From Castanea sativa (taxonomy: Eukaryota > Streptophyta > Magnoliopsida > Fagales > Fagaceae): a DNA stretch of 64,000 bases. The stretch covers positions 19,932,001-19,996,000 of the forward strand of contig NC_134017.1 in NCBI RefSeq assembly GCF_040712315.1, written 5' to 3'. Shown piece after piece: positions 56,905-64,000 of this stretch (positions within the stretch are counted from its first letter, which is position 1; each line of letters opens with the position of its first letter). Under the pieces are notes generated by a model. The model was not told where the DNA came from and did no database searches. It worked only from the letters and a program-made list of their open reading frames with translations. Position numbers and translations under genes: made by a program.

Positions 56905-57262
56905 ACCCCTTGTCATGAAGTCCACAATTTGTGACTGGTTTGGTTTGTGCTCCGTTCTATAAAGCCGGCGCATAAGTGGATTGATTTTCTAATTTTTTTA
57001 ATCCATGGACCATGGATTTTAGACCTTACCTTTTGGAATTATTATCAATTTGGTCTTAATGTTTTTTTTTTTTTTTTTTTTTTTCAATCTATAATCAATT
57101 TACATCACTTTACCCCCTTGTAATGAAGTCCACAATTTTTTTGCTAAAAAACAAAAAAGTCCATAATCTGTGAGTGGTTTGTGGTCCGTTCTATAAAGCC
57201 GGCCCATAAGTTGATTGGTTTTCAATTTTTCTTTTTTCAATCCATGGACCACGGATTGAGAA
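56905..57262. repeat. Tandem duplication in the receptor-kinase 5' flank
   Basis: The block 56905-57020 recurs at 57112-57262: CATGAAGTCCACAATTT/AATGAAGTCCACAATTT, GTCCGTTCTATAAAGCCGG, CATAAGT.GATTG, ATCCATGGACCA.GGATT. Both copies contain TATAAAG, a possible TATA element for the gene starting at 56766. Confidence 0.75.
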
Positions 57263-58174
57263 ATCTCGGACCCAAGCCAAGCCATGAATTGATTAAAAAA
57301 TAGGCACAAATATTATCTTGCATCTTACATTTTTATAATTATTATCAATTTGGTCCATATATTTTAGTAGTTAATTTGGGTTTTGTTATTTTTAATTTAC
57401 AGTCAATTTCTATAAGTGAGTTTATGAGAAGGACTAAATTACTGCAAATAAAAAATAACATGGTTCAAATTGATAATGTCTTTAAAATATAGAGATCAAA
57501 ATGATTTTTTTTTCCTAAAAAATAATCCAACTAAAATTTGGCATTGTTTCACATATCTTCATTTTATTTTGTTCAGTGAATAAACCATAAATTTTTTTTT
57601 GAAATAGAATAAATACTGATCTTAAAGCACTTGAAAATTTCTTCAAAAGGTAGACTAAACAGGTCCTATACTCTGCAAATTTGAACCCAACCATATTAGT
57701 CATTACCCAAACAAAAAGAATAAAAATAAGTATAATTACAAGTTTTTTTATTTATTTATTTATTATTTTTTTTTTCTAATTCTTGAAAAATGGATCAACC
57801 CAAATACAACCTGCTATAATAGAGGGTTGGGTCAGGTTGACAGGCAATTTAAGCAGGTCCACTTTTTAGTTTTTCGTTTAAGAAGGAAAAAAATGTCACT
57901 TTCCTTATCTAAAAATCTGTCTTTCACTAACTCACAATTTTCAATTTTACACTCAAATCTTTCGTTCTCTATTTATCACTTTCTTATCTTCTTTACTATT
58001 CTCAAATCTAGAAAACTAATAGCTATGGCCTATGGAAGACCTCACATAAAGGCTTCTGCCCCTGCTCACCTAAGAGACCACAAAATGTTTCTCCTTGTTA
58101 TGTTTTCCATTTACTTAAAAAATTAGTGCCCGGTCAATCACATATCCACTCCCTCGGGGCGGGCCCCCGAAACT
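57263..58174. other. Intergenic DNA
   Basis: AT-rich with T-tracts; no gene or transposon ends recognised. Short frames here have no family resemblance. Confidence 0.5.
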
Positions 58175-58460
58175 GGGAAAATGTTCAATTGGGCTTGTCG
58201 CTCCCTATTTTCAACAGGGGTCTTGACCTATTTTGAGGAACCTCCAATTATTCAAATTCCAGAGTGGAATGAATTATATTTCTTGAAAAAAAAAAAGGAG
58301 GAACGAAGTGGCCCATAGTGATCATCAATGATTCAATACAGTATTTTATCAATGACTGACAAGTCTAAGCCCCTAAACCACGTAATTTGGAATACCCAAT
58401 TGACAAATAAGAATAATTCCAGGGGAGGAGGACTACAATTACAATCAACATCAAAATATC
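58175..58460. repeat. Receptor-kinase upstream block, copy 5
   Basis: The copy about 1.4-1.7 kb upstream of the lectin receptor-kinase exon 1; best match to 22440-22745. Confidence 0.65.
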
Positions 58461-58504
58461 AGTTCTGCTTCGTTATTCTTCTTTCTTTCTTTCTTTTTCT
58501 TTTT

Positions 58505-58590
58505 TTTAAAGAGAGTTTCAACCTCTAATTGAATCTCAAATTTCTTACTCAACCATAAAAATTTTTACCAGTTGAACTACTTGAAACTCA
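58505..58590 (-). mobile_element. Degraded SINE fragment
   Basis: On the minus strand it reads CAACTGGTAAAAATTTTTATGGTTGAG...TTGAGATTCAATTAGAGGTTGAAACTCTCTTT, following the order of the SINE at 7588-7751. Box B is mutated and the 5' end is altered. Confidence 0.6.
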
Positions 58591-58621
58591 TGATTATTCT
58601 ACTTAATTATCTATATAACTG

Positions 58622-58623
<2 letters not shown>

Positions 58624-58668
<45 letters not shown>
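58624..58668. repeat. (TA)n microsatellite
   Basis: Pure TA tract. Confidence 0.95.
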
Positions 58669-58670
<2 letters not shown>

Positions 58671-59568
58671 TCTGTCTTTTCTTCTATTAATATATGATCC
58701 TTTATACACTACCTAATCCGGTTATTTTTCAAAGATGCTTCATAATCTTTATAATATTATTGATTGGGTTTTTTAGACTATAAGTCTCGGAGCTGATGAA
58801 GAATATTGGCCAGGTCGCTTTAGGGTGTTATATCATATTTAATCGCAGAGACTGTTTTCTATAATTTTTTTTAATCTATTCAGTTTATTTGATTTATGTA
58901 CCAAATTTTAAAGTTAATGTAAAATTAACAATATAAGTGTAGGCATATGCACTTAACAATATATAATAATAATGTCAGTTCGGTAATATTGTAAGTTGAT
59001 CAATTGTTAATAATAATAAACAATGCATTGGGAAATCAGGATTTTTATTTCATTGTAATTTGTGTGTATCTTTTATCATCAAATTTTTTTTTTTTCAAAT
59101 TTAGGTATTTGATTATGTGCTTTAGTTTAAGCTTGAGTGCATGAGCTTGATACCAAGATTGTGTTTGAGCTCCAATTCAAGAGCTTGATTTTTAAGCTCA
59201 ATATAGAGTTTGAGCTCAACTTTAGTAATGGATCAAATCTTGTCAAGCTAAGCTTAAGCTTTTGGGTTTTTTTGACAAGATTGAGTTCAAACGCTTTGTG
59301 TAGGCTTGACATTAGTTCGAGTCGATTTTGAACAAATTTTTTATTATTGTTGAGTTAGGTTCAACAATTCACTACTTGTTAGTACTCAATTATAACCTTA
59401 GTTATGACTTTTTTTTCAATATTCAAAATAGAAATTCTTCTCTAAGTGTAAATGTATGTGAAGCTCTCTCCTAGAGACTTAAACCTCGATCCTTGCCCCC
59501 ACACCCTACGAGCATTTATACTTGTGAAGTGACCATCGCACCAAAGGTGCGCGATGTTGTTATCATTT
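58669..59568. other. Intergenic DNA with a GAGCTTGA-rich stretch
   Basis: No gene. Between 59125 and 59335 the words GAGCTTGA, AGCTCAA and AAGCTT recur on both strands, a pattern typical of decayed hAT-type MITE subterminal repeats. The frames here on both strands are by-products of that repetition. Confidence 0.5.
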
Positions 59569-59766
59569 CGGGTCTGTTTGGATACTGCTTATTTTGTTGA
59601 AAATTAAAAATTAAAAACAATAAAAAAAAAAAAGGTATTCGTAAACAAAGAATTTACTGTTCATAAGCCTAAATGCACTGTTCATGGACCATGAACAGTG
59701 CAAGAGGCACTGTCCAGGGTAAAAAAAAAAACGCAAACGCAGGAGAAATTAACACAATCCAAATGC
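59569..59766. mobile_element. MITE with internal 27 nt palindrome
   Basis: Ends CGGGTCTGTTTGGAT and ATCCAAATGC with TCATTT on both sides (59563-59568 and 59767-59772). At 59675-59701 the sequence GCACTGTTCATGG-A-CCATGAACAGTGC is a perfect palindrome except for its central base. 198 bp, non-coding. Confidence 0.65.
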
Positions 59767-60228
59767 TCATTTATTAACTAATGATCAAGATTACATATCT
59801 ATCACTACATTCATTATATCAGATACGTCTAGTTAACTAAGCAAGGACACTTTTACAATAATGCCTCTCATTGCTTATAGTAAGAAGAAAGATAAACAAA
59901 ATTAGGCTTAGGCATATACTAGTTATTACCAATTCTAATAAAAATCATAAAACACAAGGATACAAGCATGTCTATTCTAGTCTAATCACAATTATGTATA
60001 GCCCTTATCAAATAGGCACTTGTACACATACCCTTTTTTTTTTTTTTTAATAAGAATACTGTAACTTTCATTGAAAAGTAGAATTTTCCTATATATAAGT
60101 TACAAAGTATTAACTCCTTTGGCTTATTGAGCCAAAATGCATGCTGGTCGATTTCCTTGCTACTTCACATGACATAGTTGGACCATTCTAAATGGTAGAG
60201 CTAGATTGAATCCAGTCATTTGAAGTTA

Positions 60229-60673
60229 GAGCACTAGTATTAGGAGGTGTAAAAGCCACCCCAATTGCTATTTTTACAACCCAAAACACCCAAAACCCAC
60301 ACCATCTGGGTTTGTAAACTTAAAAAAATTTGAAACCTATGAACAGTAAGGTTGCCTCCCACTCTCTTTTTCTCTTCACACACAACCATATGCAACCTTA
60401 TGGTTCATAGGTTGTAAAGAAAAAAAAATTATTTTAATCTTGTGGTTGTGTGAAGAGAAAAAGAGAGTGGGAGGAAAAAGAGGGAGAACAGTATTTTCAT
60501 TATTTTATTAGGTAGTTATATTATTTTATTAGGTTGTATGTAAAAATAAAAACTAGGATGTAGGGTGAGTAATAAAATGGGTTAGTAAAATATATAAAAT
60601 AGTGTTTGAGGATGCAAAATCGTTTTTTTTTTTTTTTTTTTTTTTTTTTTGCATCTTCGAATGCTAGTGCTCT
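60229..60673. mobile_element. MULE-like MITE with two interleaved inverted repeats
   Basis: Ends AGAGCACTAGTATT (60229) and AATGCTAGTGCTCT (60673). No clear 9 bp target duplication. Internal pairs: 60334-60355 with 60392-60413 (20 of 22), and 60355-60388 with 60443-60474 (32 of 34, with a 2 nt gap). A T-tract of about 26 bp lies near the right end. Confidence 0.75.
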
Positions 60674-60859
60674 TAGATTGCAAACTCCATCTCCAAATCG
60701 GTATAAGTCATTTGGGCTATTAAAGCTATTGAGTATACATATGGAGCTTATACTAGGAATAATAACGAGAGACGATTTTGGTCATAATTTTGAGGTCCAC
60801 ACGAAGGCAATCAAGGGTCCCAATTTTAGTAGCCTCATCTCTCATGGCCGCGTCCAAAG

Positions 60860-61044
60860 TGTTAGTGTATAGCTTAGACTAGATTAGCCCATTAGGCTTG
60901 GTCCGGTATACTGTACTTGTAGTTTACTCATATTACTTGTACTACACACATACCTAGCCTATATAAGGCTCTCTATTGTACATTCTAGTTTACACAGAAT
61001 ATACAGACTATTCAGTCTTTCTCTCTCAATTTATATTCTTAACA
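60860..61044 (+). repeat. 5' LTR of the short-LTR Copia element
   Basis: TGTTAGTGTATAGC to TATTCTTAACA, 185 bp, directly followed by a primer site. It contains TATATAAGG at about 60960, a good TATA box. Confidence 0.88.
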
Positions 61045-61055
61045 TGGTATCAGAG
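61045..61055 (+). promoter_or_regulatory. Primer binding site (initiator Met tRNA)
   Basis: TGGTATCAGAG immediately follows the LTR. Confidence 0.93.
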
Positions 61056-61518
61056 TCATTCCTTTGACTTTCTGGTTCCTGTGGACATTTTCGGCGTTCT
61101 TCCGCTGCCCTCGCCTTCATCCAGTAGCCACTGTCAGAAGCGAGTCACCGCCATCACGCCCACAGTCCCTATAACTCTCGAATCTCACTAGAGGTTCTTC
61201 ACGCGCTGCACGCGCCGGAACGAGATCCTCCACGCACCTTCACTCGTGCCACGCGCCTGAGACCATCCGCGTCTGTCCACGTCAGCCCTAGGCTGGTGTC
61301 ATCCTGCACACGTCAGCGTCTAAGTCATCTACCTACGTCAGCACATGCCAGCCGTTGACTTTGACCGTTGACCATCACTTTGACTGTTGACTTTTTGACC
61401 AAAGTCAAAAATTTTCAACGGGACCTGTCTTGCTCAATTTTTCACATAGATTCCGATTTTGAGCTCCGTTTCTGCATTTGAGGTATTAAATCTCAGTTTT
61501 TTGGTCATTTTCTTCATT

Positions 61519-64000
61519 ATGGCTCCACAAAACGAACAAGATATCATACGTCCTATCACTATTATGTTGGATGGTCCTGCTAGCTATCATGCATGGTCTC
61601 AGAATATGACTGTCTTTCTAAAGGGTCGTAAACTGTGGAGATATGTGACTGGTTCAATTCCTAAGCCAATACCAAAACCTAAATCCATAGCCACAGCTGC
61701 TGAAGATGCCTCAAAGACCGCTACTACAGTGGATGATTATAAAGAATGCCTAGAGGAATGGGAGAGTATTCAGAGTAAGGTTTTGTCTTGGTTTATCAAT
61801 ACCTCTATTCCCTCTATTCATAATCTTCTTCCTCGTCTTGAGACTGTTGAGGTAGCTTGGAAATTTCTGGTTGATCGCTATAATTGCACTAATGATTCAA
61901 GCATGGAGTTCCACATTGAATCAAAGCTTTATCAAATGCGCCAAGAGACAGGTCAGTCTTTTTTTGATTATTATTCTCAGACTTCTACTATGTGGGAACA
62001 ACTCTCTGCTGCAGATCCTCCACTAATGTGTTCTAAGGACATTGAGTTCTTTGTCAAATATCGGGATCGCCGTAAATTTATGCACTTCATGATGGGTTTA
62101 CGTGAAGATTTTGAGCCTACTAGGGCTTCTCTGCTGAGCCGGTCTCCTACTCCTTCTCTTGATGCTACAGTTAAGGAGCTCATTTTTTAGGAAAATCGTT
62201 GGCCTACTTATCACATGTCATCATCATCTGATCATGTCTTGGCTACACCATCTCCACAGCCTCCTGTTGCTACTTTCACTACTCCTCCACGAATAAACTC
62301 TGGGCGTCCCACCTCTTAGTCTTCCAAAGGTACTCACTGCAAGTTTTGTCGTGCTAAAGGCCATGACGTCTCAGTTTGTCGCAAACTGCAAAAATTTGTG
62401 CAAGAGCAGAATAAAGCTTCTCTTCCTCGGGCAACTGTTGTATGTCCTTCAGATCCATCAGTTCCTACAGGTCCATCTTTGCCTTCGTCACTTACTACGG
62501 CTGATATTGAGGCAGTAGTTCAACAGGTTTTATCCCGAACTGCCATTACCCTTTCTGTCACCTCAGGTAAACAACCTTGGTTTTTTGTTACTGCATGTTG
62601 TAACCATATGACTCCTGATGAATCCCAATTTTCAGATAAGGCACCCTTAGAACACCCTACCACTATTTACATTGCTGATGGAACTCCTTTGCCTGTTAGT
62701 CATAAAGGAACAATCTCTTCTCCTGGTTTATCCCTTAGTGACACCTTTCATATCCCAAAGTTATCCCTCAATTTGCTTTCTGTTGGTCAACTTTGTGAAT
62801 TAGGCGCAGACCTTCTATTTACTAATCATGGTGTGGATGTACAGGATCCCCAGACGGGTCAAGTGCTTGGGACAGGGCGTAAGGTTGGTCGCATATTTGA
62901 GGTTCATGATTTGAAGATTCCTTCACAAATTGTTTCTGCAGCTGCTACCACTGCCACCCCCTCACCTAATTTATGGCATGCTCGTCTTAGTCATCCATCC
63001 TTATCTCGTTTTCAGTTGTTAGCTTATCAAGGTCATTTAGGTTCAATTCAGTTTCAAAAATTTGATTGTACTTCTTATCATTTTGGCAAATAAGCAAAAT
63101 TGCCCTTTGATAATAGTGACTCTTTTTCTTTTGCACCTTTTGATCTTATACATTCTGATATTTGGGGTCCTGCACTGATTCCCACTGAGAGGGGATCTAG
63201 ATATTTTGTCATATTTGTGAATGATTTTTCTCGATATACTTGGATTTATCTGCTTCACCATAGGTCTGAACTTATGTCTATTTACCAAACATTTCATAAA
63301 ATGATTGAAACACAGTTTAATCGCACCATCAAAGTCTTTCGATCAAATAATGCCCAAGAATATAATGATAAATCTTTCCTATTCTTTTTAGACAGTCATG
63401 GTACACTTCCTCAGCGGTCTTGTCCTTACACCTCTCAACAAAATGGTCGTGTAGAACGAAAACATCGTCACATTCTTGATGTTGTCCGCACCCTTGTCAT
63501 TTCTGCCTCTCTTCCTGAGCGCTTTTGGGGTGAGGCAGTACTCACTGCTGTGTACACCATTAATTGTATTCCTTCACCAACTACACATAAAAAATCACCA
63601 TTCGAGCTTCTCTACGATCAAACCCCTGACTACTCCTCTCTTCGGGTTTTTGGTTGTGCTTGCTTTGTCTCTCTTTCTCCTCATGAACGAACAAAGCTCC
63701 AGCCTCGTGCTTGTCTTTGTTGTTTCCTTATTCATAGTGTCTCTCAAAAGAGGTTTCACTGCTATGATCCCATTTCTCATCGGCTTCGTGTCTCCTGTCA
63801 TGTTGAGTTTTGGGACCATCATCCTTTCAAGAGTTTTCAGTAGTTTCCTGCATCCTCTTCCTCAGAGTCTCCCATTTTTACCAATCTTTTCCTCCCTCTC
63901 TATCCTGAACTTGTGGAGGATTCTTCGACATTGGCTACCTCTCCCGACGACTCATCTCCGGTTTTGTCCCAAGCATATGACCCACCTGTCTTAGATCCTG
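61519..64000 (+). pseudogene. Copia gag-pol polyprotein (partial)
   Basis: Start at 61519 (MAPQNEQDIIRP) fits better than the in-frame ATG at 61459, which adds a hydrophobic leader. Gag: LDGPASYHAWSQNMTVFLKG, KLYQMRQETGQSFFDYYSQ; zinc knuckle CKFCRAKGHDVSVC at about 62340; protease WFFVTACCNHMTP at about 62580 where the catalytic Asp of the usual WxxDSACCNHM has become Val; GAG-pre-integrase (LWHARLSHPSL); integrase HSDIWGP, VFRSNNAQEY with the second catalytic Asp changed to Asn, and QQNGRVERKHRH (63150-63480). Stops at 62188, 62317, 63091 and 63841 all lie in the same frame, with no frameshift to the window end. The RT would begin past 64000. Confidence 0.9.

Larger units (their letters stand above)
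60860..64000 (+). mobile_element. Short-LTR Copia element, cut by the window end
   Basis: A 185 bp LTR, primer site and Copia gag-protease-integrase reading frame; RT, RNase H and the 3' LTR would lie beyond 64000. Confidence 0.88.

Noticed and set aside
63476..63994. 172-residue plus-strand frame with many hydrophobic residues
   Set aside because: Shifted frame over Copia integrase; the integrase frame carries the conserved motifs.

Overview
This is nuclear DNA of a flowering plant, most likely a woody eudicot. The evidence is low GC content with long (TA)n and (GA)n tracts, plant-only gene families (dirigent, thaumatin-like, S-locus/G-type lectin receptor kinase), plant transposon classes (hAT, MULE, PIF-like MITEs, tRNA-derived SINE, LINE, Copia including the SIRE lineage) and initiator-Met tRNA primer sites of the form TGGTATCAGAG. 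Several short repeats resemble families I associate with Fagaceae (oak, chestnut), but that placement is recollection, not proof. I see no bacterial-type operons, CRISPR arrays, rRNA or tRNA genes. Only one host gene looks intact: a single-exon dirigent gene at 13198-13734 (+).

Layout, left to right. 0.5-5.5 kb is a nearly complete hAT transposon with a decayed transposase on the minus strand, itself interrupted by a 1.1 kb non-autonomous hAT-like element. 5.6-6.3 kb is a PIF-like MITE interrupted by a 621 bp element rich in CCGGTACC. 7.2-8.3 kb holds a thaumatin-like pseudogene, a SINE with a 14 bp target duplication, and the N-terminal remnant of a second hAT transposase. 8.7-10.7 kb is a long terminal-inverted-repeat element between microsatellites and a duplicated flank. 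11-13 kb is LTR-like non-coding DNA, then the dirigent gene. 14-20.6 kb holds a Copia LTR plus gag stub and a rearranged SIRE-type locus in which two gag copies face each other around an LTR. 20.6-27.2 kb holds decayed receptor-kinase fragments, a foldback hairpin, a 1.8 kb MULE and a 0.4 kb MULE-type MITE.

27.3-39 kb is a nest at least three deep: a LINE (minus strand) whose RNase H region is split by a MULE, which is split by an 8.1 kb Copia element (minus strand). 39-43 kb is a MULE end plus unassigned repeat-like DNA. 43-44.6 kb is a Copia 5' fragment. 44.6-56.8 kb is one S-locus lectin receptor-kinase pseudogene (minus strand) opened up by an 8.6 kb SIRE-type Copia element (plus strand) that keeps pol and an extra env-position ORF but has lost gag. 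57-60.7 kb holds duplicated upstream sequence and MITEs. 60.86 kb to the end is a short-LTR Copia element running off the window.

The loci do not form a pathway. The coherent story is a decaying receptor-kinase cluster and defence-type genes (dirigent, thaumatin-like) buried under nested transposons. I found no convincing new biological system. The most unusual items are the gag-LTR-gag inverted structure at 16.2-18.5 kb, the SIRE env-position ORF with its degraded start, the complementary gag-only and pol-only SIRE derivatives, and the several insertions whose original target can be read exactly.
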